From: Ignavibacteriales bacterium
GTDB lineage: Bacteria > Bacteroidota > Ignavibacteria > Ignavibacteriales > Ignavibacteriaceae
Direction: 5' to 3'
Assembly: GCA_016707115.1 (NCBI GenBank)
Contig: JADJIH010000001.1
Span: 682,001-746,000, forward strand
Length of the DNA stretch: 64,000 bases
Made by a program: the position numbers and the translations under genes. The notes below the pieces were generated by a model that was not told where the DNA came from, did not search any database, and worked only from the letters and a program-made list of their open reading frames with translations. Numbering within the stretch: the first letter of the stretch is position 1; each line of letters opens with the position of its first letter. This document shows positions 26,921-36,512 of the stretch, piece after piece.

Positions 26921-27346
26921 CTATAATAAACCAAAATTATTCTTGGAAAGCAATTTATTTTCCAATCGTTTCATTATTTTTTTTTCAGAAGTATTTAGGT
27001 CATCATAACCTAAAAGATGAAGAATTCCGTGTATAACTAATCTAACAAGTTCATCTGATAAAGACACTTTATATTTCTTAGAATTATTTAAAGCATCTTC
27101 AATTGAAATAAATATTTCACCATCAATTTGATCAAGAACATTTGAATAATTAAACGTAATTATATCAGTTGTATAATCGTGTTTTAGATATGTTTTGTTT
27201 ATATCAAGTATGGCTTTACTTGATATAATATTAATCTCAAGATTTGATACTAAAAAACCTAGTTCGATAGATAACGATTTGATTAAGACATGAATCTTAC
27301 TTTTTTTTAGTTTTCCAGTGGTATCATAAACACGCAGATTTTTCAA
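26921..27346 (-). CDS. ybeY: Endoribonuclease YbeY
   Basis: YbeY is a zinc-dependent RNase needed for 16S rRNA maturation and ribosome quality control. The metal motif HGILHLLGYDD has His106 and His110, but the third position, His in most species, is Asp116, as also occurs in Bacteroidetes-type YbeY. The N-terminal core (LNKTYLKHDYTTDIITF) is typical. Length 141 is normal. It lies nine bases after the gamma-carbonic anhydrase gene and has no close downstream gene (128 bases to xer). Confidence 0.92.
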   Translation of the reverse strand: MKNLRVYDTTGKLKKSKIHVLIKSLSIELGFLVSNLEINIISSKAILDINKTYLKHDYTTDIITFNYSNVLDQIDGEIFISIEDALNNSKKYKVSLSDELVRLVIHGILHLLGYDDLNTSEKKIMKRLENKLLSKNNFGLL

Positions 27347-27355
27347 GGTAAACTC

Positions 27356-27934
27356 TTATTTATGATTCATTTTACTTAAAGAATCAATCGTTATCTCAGA
27401 GTATTTTTTATAACGAATTGCAGACTTTTCAAAATCAAATATCTCTTCATCTGTTAAATCACGAATAACTTTTGCTGGTACACCAGCAACCAATTTTCCC
27501 GATGGTACAATAAAATTTGGTTTTACTACTGCACCAGCAGCCACCATTGAATTTGTTTCAACGATTGCACCATCCAGCACTATTGCACCAATTCCAATAA
27601 AACATAAATCCTTTAATGTGCAGCCGTGTAATTTAACAGAATGGCCGATTGTAACTTTGTTGCCGATATCCAATGGATACTTCCCATTAGTTACATGAAG
27701 CATGGAACAATCTTGAATATTAGTCATCTCACCAATTTTAACGTAGTGAACATCGCCACGAATTACTGTATTATACCAAACACTTGAGTTTGCACCTATC
27801 TTCACATCACCTACAATCTTTACACCGGAAGCAAGAAAAACCGTTTTATGTATTTCCGGAAATAGATCCAGATAAGGAAAGAGTTTTCTTTCATCATCCT
27901 GATAAATTATTCCTGATACTTTGGAGGCATCCAT
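27356..27934 (-). CDS. Gamma-carbonic anhydrase family protein
   Basis: The 192-residue protein is a left-handed beta-helix made of hexapeptide repeats, with the family landmarks VIRGDVHYVKIG, NIQDCSMLHV, VTIGHSVKLHGC and a C-terminal helix. The three histidines of the zinc site are visible in MLHV, IGHS and LHGC. Members may be carbonic anhydrases or acyl-carrier-type transferases; activity cannot be predicted. I start it at the ATG at 27934, with GGAAG upstream, because the alternative at 27949 is a TTG. It overlaps the 3' end of the DUF3108 gene by about 28 bases. Confidence 0.9.
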   Translation of the reverse strand: MDASKVSGIIYQDDERKLFPYLDLFPEIHKTVFLASGVKIVGDVKIGANSSVWYNTVIRGDVHYVKIGEMTNIQDCSMLHVTNGKYPLDIGNKVTIGHSVKLHGCTLKDLCFIGIGAIVLDGAIVETNSMVAAGAVVKPNFIVPSGKLVAGVPAKVIRDLTDEEIFDFEKSAIRYKKYSEITIDSLSKMNHK

Positions 27935-28719
27935 CCTTTTTTCTTCCAATTCTTTAATTCCAAAGTTATGCTACCAATAAGAACTTGCATTTTTGCGACG
28001 ATTGGCACAGCGTACTGATCATTTGAAAACCAGCCTTCAAAATATCCAGTTAGACCAAATATACCTCTAAACTCGGTTTCTCCGTCCAATCTAACACAAG
28101 ATATATCATAATCAACTGCATCTATATCCATATCTTCAACTTCATTATAAAAGTTGATATAAGTTTTTTCATACTTTTCATTTATAAATACAGGAACGTT
28201 TACTTTTTTCTGTTGCCCGGTTCTCATTCTTGCAAAATAAAAAAGTGAGAGTCCATCTTGATAATCACGATCATAAGTTATTATTGAATCAGTCCAGATT
28301 TCGTTTGTTCTTTCGCGACCCTTAATGATGCGAATATTATTTTTGTTCTTATTGAAATGATATTTTGTATATGTTGTGTCCTCTGACAGTATTGATCCTT
28401 TGAAGTACTTTGATATTTGTTTTGTATCAAATTTAGTCTCATAGATTTGATGCAGATCTACAAAAGGGATTCCCTCATAAGAATTGATATAAGCAATGGC
28501 GCTGTAAATTGTATCATTCTCATCTATTTGTTCTTTTTGAACTATTAGTTTTATTTCCCCAATTTCAAAAGCAAGATATTTAACCACATAAGTTATTTCC
28601 TCTCCAACATCAATTTTTTTTTGATGGTACTGTGGAGGTATATTGATATTGATCTCAGAGAATCCAAAAACTAAAACAATGCTGAAAATAAAAAATAGTG
28701 CTGCCGAGTACTTTATCAT
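27907..28719 (-). CDS. Exported DUF3108 domain protein
   Basis: The 270-residue protein has a signal peptide (about 1-21) and a DUF3108 body that begins VGEEITYVVKYLAFEIGEIKL. DUF3108 proteins are periplasmic beta-rich proteins of unknown function, widespread in Bacteroidetes and Proteobacteria. The ATG overlaps the stop of the S41 protease gene by 4 bases, which suggests coupling; a lipid- or envelope-protein handling role with the protease is inference. Confidence 0.85.
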   Translation of the reverse strand: MIKYSAALFFIFSIVLVFGFSEININIPPQYHQKKIDVGEEITYVVKYLAFEIGEIKLIVQKEQIDENDTIYSAIAYINSYEGIPFVDLHQIYETKFDTKQISKYFKGSILSEDTTYTKYHFNKNKNNIRIIKGRERTNEIWTDSIITYDRDYQDGLSLFYFARMRTGQQKKVNVPVFINEKYEKTYINFYNEVEDMDIDAVDYDISCVRLDGETEFRGIFGLTGYFEGWFSNDQYAVPIVAKMQVLIGSITLELKNWKKKGWMPPKYQE

Positions 28720-30329
28720 TTTAATTTAGCTAATTCTTTTGCTTCGTTAAATAGAGTCAAAGCTTTGTTTAATTGATCATCTTCATTAAGTAAAACTGAG
28801 TACCATCCTTCATTCTTCCAATAATTTCTAGCAATCTGTGCTTTTAATCTGGAAGCAATGTATTCTTTATCTTTATTGTATTCTTCCTCATTATATGTAA
28901 CTTCTTTTGTTTTAGCATATTCAATAAAATTCTTAAGCATTTCTTCCGAGATTTTAAAATCTTTTTTAAAGAATATTAAATCTTCTTTGTACTTATTTTT
29001 TATTGCTTCTGTATTTTTATCTAGATAAGAAAGAATAAATGTGTAAAACACATTAGTCCTTAAAAGATTCTGGGTATAAGGAGTAACTAATTCTGATTTT
29101 ACTATATAATCAGGTGTAATACCACCACCACCATAAACTATTCTTCCCTTTTCGGTCTTATATTCTGGTCTAACAGAATCTTGCTCTGCGGTGTGGTCTA
29201 TATTATTTCCTTCTGTTTCTTCATCTTCACCCATTTCAGAGTAATATTCTTCTTTATTTTTTTTATTCTTATAATCTCGCTGAATTAGTCTTCCACTTGG
29301 TGTGAAATACTGAGATATTGTTAACCTTAAGGCAGAGTTATCTGGTAAATCAAACTGCCTTTGCACAAGTCCCTTACCAAAAGAAGTTTCGCCAACAATT
29401 AATCCTCGATCCCAGTCCTGAACTGCTCCGGATACTATTTCACTTGCAGAAGCACTACCACGGTTAATTAGAATGATCAATGGAATATCTTCAAACTTCG
29501 AAGATTCAGCAGCATAATAAACTTCATCAAATTCTTTTCTTCGTCCTTCAGTGTATACAATCTTCTTTTTTCCGCTAATGAAAAGATCACTTATTTTAAC
29601 GGCTTGATTTAGATATCCTCCTGGATTTCCACGAAGATCTATTACAAGCTGATTCATTTTGTTTTTGTTTAAATCTTCCAAAGCATCAACAAGTTCATCA
29701 TAGGTTGTTTCAGAAAATCTTGATACGCTAACATAACCAGTATTTTCATTTATCATAAAATGAGTATCGACAGAATAAAGGGGAATTTTGTCACGGACTA
29801 TTTTATAATCGATCAGTTTTGAAACACCAACTCGGCTAATAGTTACTTTTACTTCAGAGCCGGCCTTTCCTCTAAGTTTTTTACGCACATCATCATTTGA
29901 AATACCAATAACAGATGCATCTTCAATCTTGACAATTCTATCTCCGGATAATATTCCGAGTGCCTCACTTGGTCCACCGGAAATTGCTGATACAACTGTT
30001 AAAGTATCATTAACAACCTGGAATTCAATTCCAATTCCTTCAAAATCACCACGGAAAGATTCTTCAACCTGAGTAAATTGTTCTGGTGCAATATATACTG
30101 AATGCGGATCTAGTTCATTTAGCATTCCATTTATGGCTGCTTCGACCAATTTCTGAGTATCAACTTCTTCTACATAATATTTTTCTGTAAATGTTAATAC
30201 ATCATTAAATTTTCTTATGCTATCACGCAGATTATCCTCAGAAAAAACTTTATCTAAAAACACACCAAGCACAATTCCTATAACAGCTGTGAACAATAGA
30301 TAAGGAAATTTTACAGATTTGAAAGACAT
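28716..30329 (-). CDS. S41 family C-terminal processing protease
   Basis: The 537-residue protein has an N-terminal membrane anchor (about 8-25), a PDZ domain (about 90-175, containing VVSAISGGPSEALGILSGD) and an S41 catalytic domain. The serine cluster RGSASASEIVSGA and the lysine in SFGKGLVQ form the Ser-Lys dyad. A lysine-, glutamate-rich insert with an EEDEETEG-like run is at about 355-385. These proteases cut proteins or peptidoglycan-modifying enzymes in the periplasm. It is followed by the overlapping DUF3108 gene and lies 83 bases downstream of lysS. Confidence 0.93.
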   Translation of the reverse strand: MSFKSVKFPYLLFTAVIGIVLGVFLDKVFSEDNLRDSIRKFNDVLTFTEKYYVEEVDTQKLVEAAINGMLNELDPHSVYIAPEQFTQVEESFRGDFEGIGIEFQVVNDTLTVVSAISGGPSEALGILSGDRIVKIEDASVIGISNDDVRKKLRGKAGSEVKVTISRVGVSKLIDYKIVRDKIPLYSVDTHFMINENTGYVSVSRFSETTYDELVDALEDLNKNKMNQLVIDLRGNPGGYLNQAVKISDLFISGKKKIVYTEGRRKEFDEVYYAAESSKFEDIPLIILINRGSASASEIVSGAVQDWDRGLIVGETSFGKGLVQRQFDLPDNSALRLTISQYFTPSGRLIQRDYKNKKNKEEYYSEMGEDEETEGNNIDHTAEQDSVRPEYKTEKGRIVYGGGGITPDYIVKSELVTPYTQNLLRTNVFYTFILSYLDKNTEAIKNKYKEDLIFFKKDFKISEEMLKNFIEYAKTKEVTYNEEEYNKDKEYIASRLKAQIARNYWKNEGWYSVLLNEDDQLNKALTLFNEAKELAKLK

Positions 30330-30412
30330 TCGTTTGCTCCAATAAATTAAAATAATCTATATGTAAATAATAAAATACAAAGACTTGTTTAAGTCAATAA
30401 ATAATTCCAGTA

Positions 30413-31924
30413 TTAACTTTTCACTTCAGGTTTCATCTGTGGAAAGAAAACAACATCCCGAATTGATTGCTGATTTGTTAATAACATTACAATTCTATCT
30501 ATTCCCACACCAAGTCCAGCTGTTGGCGGCATCCCAAATTCCAATGCACGAATAAAATCTTCATCAATTTGATGAGCTTCATCGTCGCCGGCTTCTCTCA
30601 TTTTAACCTGGTCCTCAAATCTTTTTCTTTGATCAATAGGATCATTTAATTCTGAAAATGCATTACAAATTTCTCTGCCAAAAACATATCCTTCAAATCT
30701 TTCAACCACTCCTTCTTTAGTACGATGTTTTTTTGCAAGTGGTGATAGTTCAAGCGGATAATCAATTATGAATGTTGGTTGTATCAACTCAGGTTCGACT
30801 GCAATGCTAAACAATTCATCAATAAACTTTGCACGAGAATGTATTGCGCCAATTTCTATTCCAGCTTTTTTGGATGCTGATTTGAGATCTTCCATTGAGC
30901 AAGTTAAAACATTTAAGCCTGTTTTTTCTTCAATTGCTTCGATCATAGAAACTCTTTTCCAAGGAGCTCTGAAGTTTATTTCAGTACCATCAACATTAAA
31001 TGATAAAGTGTTAAATACTGAATTACAAACATGCTCAAACATATTTTCAACATATTCCATCATCCAATTGTAATCTTTATAAGGAACGTAAAGTTCCAAC
31101 ATTGTAAACTCAGGATTATGTGATCGATCCATTCCTTCATTTCTAAAATCTTTGGAGATTTCATAAACACCATCAAAGCCGCCAACGATTAATCTTTTAA
31201 GATAAAGCTCATCAGCAATTCTTAAATATAATTCGGTATCCAATGCATTATGATGAGTTACAAAAGGGCGTGCTGCTGCTCCACCATAAAGCGGCTGTAA
31301 AATCGGAGTTTCAACTTCAAGATATCCGCTAGTATCAAGATAATTTCTAATAGCAGAAATAATTTTACTTCTTTTAATAAAAACATCTTTTATATCTGGA
31401 TTAACTATAAGGTCAACATATCTTCTTCTATAGCGCAATTCCTTATCTGCAAATTGATCATAAATAACTTTGTTTCCCTGCTCATCAACAACTTCTTTAG
31501 CGATAGGTAATGGCTGCAAAGATTTGCTTAGTAATTTTAATTCCCGAGTATGAACTGATATTTCACCAGTCTTTGTTATGAAAACAAATCCCTCTATTCC
31601 TATGATGTCACCAATGTCCATTAATTTAAATGCGTCGTATGAATCACCGATTTCATCTTTTTTAAGATAAACTTGTATTCTTCCATTTTGATCCTGCACG
31701 TGCGCGAATGAAGCTTTTCCCATTCTCCTGATTGCCATAATTCTACCGGCAATTCTCACATTCATCTCAATGCCTTCTTTGAACTCACTTTTAATCTTTT
31801 TTGAATCTGAATTCACATCAAATGAATATGCAAAAGTTTCAACACCTTTATTAGATAATTCTTCAAGCTCTTCGTATCGTCTTTTAATTAAATCGTTAAC
31901 AGATGGTTGGACATTGTTTTCCAA
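30413..31924 (-). CDS. lysS: Lysyl-tRNA synthetase, class II
   Basis: LysRS charges tRNA-Lys in the cytoplasm. The anticodon-binding OB-fold lies at about 55-155, and the class II catalytic core has motif 2 (FRNEGMDRSHNPEFTMLE) and motif 3 (GLGVGIDRIVMLLT). Length 503 is normal. The gene begins 2 bases after the dacB stop. Confidence 0.97.
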   Translation of the reverse strand: MENNVQPSVNDLIKRRYEELEELSNKGVETFAYSFDVNSDSKKIKSEFKEGIEMNVRIAGRIMAIRRMGKASFAHVQDQNGRIQVYLKKDEIGDSYDAFKLMDIGDIIGIEGFVFITKTGEISVHTRELKLLSKSLQPLPIAKEVVDEQGNKVIYDQFADKELRYRRRYVDLIVNPDIKDVFIKRSKIISAIRNYLDTSGYLEVETPILQPLYGGAAARPFVTHHNALDTELYLRIADELYLKRLIVGGFDGVYEISKDFRNEGMDRSHNPEFTMLELYVPYKDYNWMMEYVENMFEHVCNSVFNTLSFNVDGTEINFRAPWKRVSMIEAIEEKTGLNVLTCSMEDLKSASKKAGIEIGAIHSRAKFIDELFSIAVEPELIQPTFIIDYPLELSPLAKKHRTKEGVVERFEGYVFGREICNAFSELNDPIDQRKRFEDQVKMREAGDDEAHQIDEDFIRALEFGMPPTAGLGVGIDRIVMLLTNQQSIRDVVFFPQMKPEVKS

Positions 31925-31926
31925 AA

Positions 31927-33456
31927 TTATTTTCTCCTGAAATTTGTTAATCGTAAACAGACAAGATCCTGTATATTTTCTGCGAGTTTTACCGGCACAC
32001 TAAAGTTATTTGCAATCATAGAAAATGCAATTGGTTCATTATCCCCTGTAACTGCATAGCCTGACAAACTTCGAACATAACTAATAAAACCGGTCTTAGC
32101 TCTCACAACTTTTTCTGCGGTTGTATTTTTCATCCTTTTACCTAAAGTGCCATCTATCCCAGCTATCGGTAATGAATTATAGTAATCCGCATAAACTTTT
32201 TTATTTGAATACATATATTTTAAAAGCTCTACAACTTGCCTTGGTGTTACCATATTTAAATGTGAAAGCCCACTGCCATCAACCATAATAATATTATCAG
32301 GATTTAAACCGATATCAGCAAATATTTCTTTAACAGCTGTAACGCCATTAGTAACTGAACCGAAACCAAGTTTTTCTAACCCAATAGTCTTTAATAATTG
32401 TTCAGCAAAAAAGTTTTGGCTGCCCTTATTAACTACTTTAATAATTTCATTAAGTTTTTCAGAATAACTCACAAACAACAAATCAAGATCGTTATAATCT
32501 ATAGCCCTTTCGTAATCATCAATATCAACAGCATATCCATTTACTCTTATTCCTCTATTTTCTAAACGATTTTTAAGAACAAGCATTGCAAACTGTGTTG
32601 GATTTTGAACTGTGGCGTATGTAATAAGAGTATCCGTGTCTTTTCTAAACTTACCGGAAATATTTATTACGTTTGTGCCTCTTTCTCGAATAACCTCAAT
32701 ATTAGTTTTTTCACTTCCAACGGCAGGTTTAACATTATTTAGTATTACTATATTTCTTAGTTCTGGTTTAGATGATACAATTACAGAATCATATTTATGG
32801 TCGTAGTAAATTTTTATATCCACACAATTATCATTGTATGATATTGCACTTGATTGAGCAGCGTACCAATCTGTTTCATAATCCCAAGCCCATCCATTTC
32901 CTAATCCAATGTCATCAAATAAATTATCATCACCAACAATGTTACCTTTTATATTTGTTACACCAAGTTCAAGCAAAGAATCTATCCAAGTATCAAAAAC
33001 CAAATTAATATCATTATTATAAAATCTGCCGGAGATTGTTGGATCTCCTCGTCCTTGAATTACAAGATCACCATATATCGTTGATCCTGATTGATATCCG
33101 TTGAGTAAAATATTTGTAGAAAACCTATAATCGGGTCCTAATAATAATAAGCTACCAGCTGTAGTAAATAGTTTTAAATTAGAAGCTGGAACAAAAAACT
33201 TATCTTCATTTCTTTTATAAAAATATTCACCATTCTTTAGTGACTGAATTACAACACCCCAATTTGCGTTTCTAAAACTATTATCATTAAAAATGTCATC
33301 AAGCTGCTCACTTAGTTCAGATATTGTAGAGTATGAGTAAAGCTGCAAAGAGTCCTTTTTAATCTTTGTAGAATCCTGTGCGTGGATACAAATATTAAAC
33401 AAAAATAAAATAGAGATTAAAGTAAATGTTTTATTTAGATAATTTTTTAATTTCAT
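31927..33456 (-). CDS. dacB: D-alanyl-D-alanine carboxypeptidase/endopeptidase (PBP4)
   Basis: This periplasmic low-molecular-weight penicillin-binding protein of 509 residues trims peptidoglycan peptides. A signal peptide (about 1-27, cleavage at IHAQ) is followed by the SxxK motif Ser92-x-x-Lys95 (ASNLKLF), a SGL motif in DGSGLSHLN in place of SxN, and the KTG box AKTGFIS. The insertion between the first and second motifs is typical of the S13 family. The ATG overlaps the 3' end of rluB by 26 bases. Confidence 0.93.
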   Translation of the reverse strand: MKLKNYLNKTFTLISILFLFNICIHAQDSTKIKKDSLQLYSYSTISELSEQLDDIFNDNSFRNANWGVVIQSLKNGEYFYKRNEDKFFVPASNLKLFTTAGSLLLLGPDYRFSTNILLNGYQSGSTIYGDLVIQGRGDPTISGRFYNNDINLVFDTWIDSLLELGVTNIKGNIVGDDNLFDDIGLGNGWAWDYETDWYAAQSSAISYNDNCVDIKIYYDHKYDSVIVSSKPELRNIVILNNVKPAVGSEKTNIEVIRERGTNVINISGKFRKDTDTLITYATVQNPTQFAMLVLKNRLENRGIRVNGYAVDIDDYERAIDYNDLDLLFVSYSEKLNEIIKVVNKGSQNFFAEQLLKTIGLEKLGFGSVTNGVTAVKEIFADIGLNPDNIIMVDGSGLSHLNMVTPRQVVELLKYMYSNKKVYADYYNSLPIAGIDGTLGKRMKNTTAEKVVRAKTGFISYVRSLSGYAVTGDNEPIAFSMIANNFSVPVKLAENIQDLVCLRLTNFRRK

Positions 33457-34126
33457 CTTGTGTTAGCTTTCTATAGGAACCAATTGGGATATCCGGTACA
33501 ATTCCCGCAAAACTGCTTCTGTGTAATTTTTCGACTGTATAGTTAATTGTTGTAAACATTTTTTTTACAAAATGATTTCTACCTTCAGTACATTGGACTG
33601 TAATATTTTTTCTATCTTTTTTCTTACCATATTTAATAGCAATAAATTTACCTCTTGTTCCATCAATAAAAACACCTTTTAAAAGAGCAAGCTCATGTTC
33701 TGCTTCTAGTTCTTTGTCAATTTTAACTTCATACTCACGAATAATGTTATTTTTAGGATGAATTAATTTTTGGGCAAAATCTCCATCGTTTGTTAAGATT
33801 AAAACACCTGTTGTATTATAATCAAGTCTGCCAATAGGAAATAATTTTTGTTTTGATTTGATAAGGTCAGTCACAGTCATTCGATTCTTTTCATCATCTG
33901 TAGTAGTAACTACGCCTTTGGGTTTATTCAGAAGATAATAAACATGTTCCGCAGGTTTAATCTTCTCACCATCAACTGTAACTTCATCATTCTCAACATC
34001 AATATTGAAAGCGAGTTTTGTTATTGTTTTTTTGTTTACTGTAACTCGGCCTTGTAAGATTAATTCTTCAGCTTTTCTTCGAGAAGTAATTCCACTATCG
34101 GCAATAAATTTATTCAGTCTCGTCAT
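33431..34126 (-). CDS. rluB: 23S rRNA pseudouridine synthase RluB-type
   Basis: The 231-residue protein has an S4 RNA-binding domain (about 2-50) and a RsuA/RluB/E/F-type catalytic domain with the catalytic Asp102 in GRLDYNTTGVLILTNDG. It isomerises uridine in 23S rRNA helix 89/90 or a related site. Its position next to scpB and scpA is the usual one of rluB. It overlaps scpB by 17 bases upstream and dacB by 26 bases downstream. Confidence 0.92.
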   Translation of the reverse strand: MTRLNKFIADSGITSRRKAEELILQGRVTVNKKTITKLAFNIDVENDEVTVDGEKIKPAEHVYYLLNKPKGVVTTTDDEKNRMTVTDLIKSKQKLFPIGRLDYNTTGVLILTNDGDFAQKLIHPKNNIIREYEVKIDKELEAEHELALLKGVFIDGTRGKFIAIKYGKKKDRKNITVQCTEGRNHFVKKMFTTINYTVEKLHRSSFAGIVPDIPIGSYRKLTQDEIKKLSK

Positions 34127-34763
34127 TATGTTCTTCTGAGCTTTCTAATTCCTGTTCAAGGGTTTCTTCAACTAAGTTCATCATTATTTTATTTTTTTGC
34201 TCAATGAAATCCTCATCTTTCATTATCTCTTCAATTTCACGCGGTTTTGGAAGATCACTAAGATTAAACAACCCGAAATACTTTAAGAATTCTGTTGTCG
34301 TTCCGTATAACAATGGTCTTCCAATCGTTTCTGCCCTGCCTGTAATAGTAATAAGATTTTTTTCTAAAAGAGTATTTAAAATATAATCTGAATTAACTCC
34401 ACGTATTTGTTCTAACTCAGGTTTTGTAATTGGCTGCTTGTATGCAATAATAGCAAGTGTTTCTAATGCTGCCTGGCTTAATCTTCTTTTAGATTTTTCT
34501 GAAGATAAAAAACCAACATACTTTGCATTTATTTCCGTTGTGGCAAATATAAATCCGTTAGCAATTTTCTTTATCTTAAACGAATTTCCGTGTTCTTCAT
34601 ATCTATTGTTCAGTTCTTCGATAGCGGAATGAATATCGGACGAATTAATTTCGATCTCTTCACCGTCAATTCCCTTTATAGCACGGATAATTTCATTTTC
34701 AGAAATTGGTTCATCTGAAGAAAATATTAACGCTTCAATTATTGATGTATAGGTTTTATCCAT
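34110..34763 (-). CDS. scpB: Segregation and condensation protein B
   Basis: ScpB is the winged-helix kite subunit of the Smc-ScpAB condensin. The 217-residue protein has the two winged-helix region with LETLAIIAYKQPITKPELEQIRGVNSD, a hallmark of the family, and a charged tail. It starts 1 base after the scpA stop, so scpA and scpB are coupled, and its 3' end overlaps rluB. The smc gene is not in the window. Confidence 0.96.
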   Translation of the reverse strand: MDKTYTSIIEALIFSSDEPISENEIIRAIKGIDGEEIEINSSDIHSAIEELNNRYEEHGNSFKIKKIANGFIFATTEINAKYVGFLSSEKSKRRLSQAALETLAIIAYKQPITKPELEQIRGVNSDYILNTLLEKNLITITGRAETIGRPLLYGTTTEFLKYFGLFNLSDLPKPREIEEIMKDEDFIEQKNKIMMNLVEETLEQELESSEEHNDETE

Positions 34764-34764
34764 T

Positions 34765-35475
34765 TTATCTACCGTAAATTACAAAATCATTAAAATCAGG
34801 TGATTCTTTTATTCCTATTTTTTCCATTTTTGTTAACTCTAATAGTGCCACAAAAGTTATAACGATTCTAATCTTTTCCTTCATACCGTGAACTAGACTT
34901 AAAAAATGTATTTCACCTTTTTCACCAATTCGACTTAATATATACTGAATTTGTTCATCGATTGAAACGTTTATCTTTTTTACTTCGTGAACAATTTGTG
35001 GTTTTAGTCCTTCAATTGCTTTCTTAAACGCCTTTGCAAGATCATAAATGGAAATATTTTTTAAAAGTATTTCATACTCAGGAGGTGATTCCATTGCATC
35101 TTCAGAAAAATCTCCTCTAAAACTTATTTTACGCTGACTCGACTCAAAGTACGTAAGATCCTCGGCAACTTCTTTATATTTTTTATATTCAAGCAAGGCT
35201 CTTATAAGATCAGCTCGGGGATCAATTTCTTCGCCTCGTTCATCAACTTCACGTGGTAAAAGCATTCTAACTTTAATGTGCATCAAGGTTGAGGCCATCA
35301 AAATAAAATCACCAGCAACTTCAAGATCCATTAATTTGATAAGATTAACATACTCTAAAAACTCGCCGGTAATTCGTGAAATAGGAATATCATAAATATT
35401 CAATTCATCTCTCTTTATAAAAAAGAGAAGCAAATCTAAAGGCCCTTCAAATTGATCTAATTTTATTTTATACAT
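34765..35475 (-). CDS. scpA: Segregation and condensation protein A
   Basis: ScpA is the kleisin subunit of Smc-ScpAB. The 236-residue protein opens with the family sequence YKIKLDQFEGPLDLLLFFI and ends with a winged-helix region (IRIVITFVALLELTKMEKI). The start overlaps the trpS stop by one base (TAATG). Confidence 0.96.
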   Translation of the reverse strand: MYKIKLDQFEGPLDLLLFFIKRDELNIYDIPISRITGEFLEYVNLIKLMDLEVAGDFILMASTLMHIKVRMLLPREVDERGEEIDPRADLIRALLEYKKYKEVAEDLTYFESSQRKISFRGDFSEDAMESPPEYEILLKNISIYDLAKAFKKAIEGLKPQIVHEVKKINVSIDEQIQYILSRIGEKGEIHFLSLVHGMKEKIRIVITFVALLELTKMEKIGIKESPDFNDFVIYGR

Positions 35476-36455
35476 TAACCTAATTTCATTTTTTCACGAA
35501 CTTCTGACATTGTTTCTTCAGCCACTTTTCTTCCCTTAATTTCCCCACTGTGCAGAATATCTTTTACTTCATCAATTCTACTTTCATAGTATTTTCTTTT
35601 TTCTATAATCGGTTCCAGAAAGTTAGAAATCTTTGCCGCGCATTTCATCTTACAATCAAAACAACCAATTGATCCATTTCTGCAATCTGAATCAATTTCA
35701 CCAATATTTTCATCATTAAACTTTTTATGATAAGAATATACGGTACATGCATCAGGATTTCCTGGAGTATCCTTTTTTATTTTGTTCGGATCAATTGCTG
35801 CCTTCTTCATTCTCTGTTTAATAGTTTCAACATCATCACAAAGTAAAATTGTGTTTCCTAAAGATTTACTCATCTTAGCATTTCCATCTAAACCAGTTAG
35901 TCGAGAAAACTTTGTAAGCAAAGCCTCGGGTTCAGGAAAAACATCTCCATATTGATTATTAAATCTTCTGGCAATTTCTCTCGAAATTTCAATATGCGGA
36001 ACCTGATCTTCACCAACCGGAACAGCATTACCTTTATATAATAAGATATCCGCAGTTTGCAGCACAGGATAACCTAAATGACCATAAATTACATTCTCAA
36101 TATTCAGATCTCTTATTTGATCCTTTAATGTAGGATTACGTTCTAATCTGTTAACAGTAATTAGCATGCTAAAAATTAAATTTAATTCTGCGTGTTCTTT
36201 AATCTGTGATTGTCTAAACATCGGACTTTTTATCGGATCCAATCCGCAAGCTAACCAATCAATCAACATCTCAATCGAATTTTCATAAACATCACTTGTA
36301 TCCAAACTTGTTGTTAATACATGATAATCAGCAATAAGGTGAAAACTTTCATACTCATTCTGAAGTTTTACCCAATTTTCCAATGCACCAACATAATGAC
36401 CGATGTGTAATTTACCAGTCGGTCTCATTCCGCTAAGTATTCTTTTTTTAGGCAT
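35475..36455 (-). CDS. trpS: Tryptophanyl-tRNA synthetase
   Basis: TrpRS charges tRNA-Trp. The class I motifs LHIGHYVGAL (about 16-25) and KMSKS (about 195) are present, with the family sequence LLYKGNAVPVGEDQVPH between. Length 326 is normal. A cysteine-rich run (CRNGSIGCFDCKMKC) near residue 260 occurs in a subset of bacterial TrpRS and may bind a metal or a cluster. The gene starts a coupled string trpS, scpA, scpB, rluB, dacB, lysS. Confidence 0.96.
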   Translation of the reverse strand: MPKKRILSGMRPTGKLHIGHYVGALENWVKLQNEYESFHLIADYHVLTTSLDTSDVYENSIEMLIDWLACGLDPIKSPMFRQSQIKEHAELNLIFSMLITVNRLERNPTLKDQIRDLNIENVIYGHLGYPVLQTADILLYKGNAVPVGEDQVPHIEISREIARRFNNQYGDVFPEPEALLTKFSRLTGLDGNAKMSKSLGNTILLCDDVETIKQRMKKAAIDPNKIKKDTPGNPDACTVYSYHKKFNDENIGEIDSDCRNGSIGCFDCKMKCAAKISNFLEPIIEKRKYYESRIDEVKDILHSGEIKGRKVAEETMSEVREKMKLG

Positions 36456-36512
36456 TTAGTATAATTATTGTTAAAAAATTCAAGCGAAAGATAATAATAA
36501 AGCGTGTAATTT

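Noticed and set aside
30382..30395. Small hairpin GACTT-GTTT-AAGTC between lysS and the S41 protease gene
   Set aside because: The 5-bp stem is A/T-rich and the following T-stretch is interrupted, so it is too weak to call a terminator.
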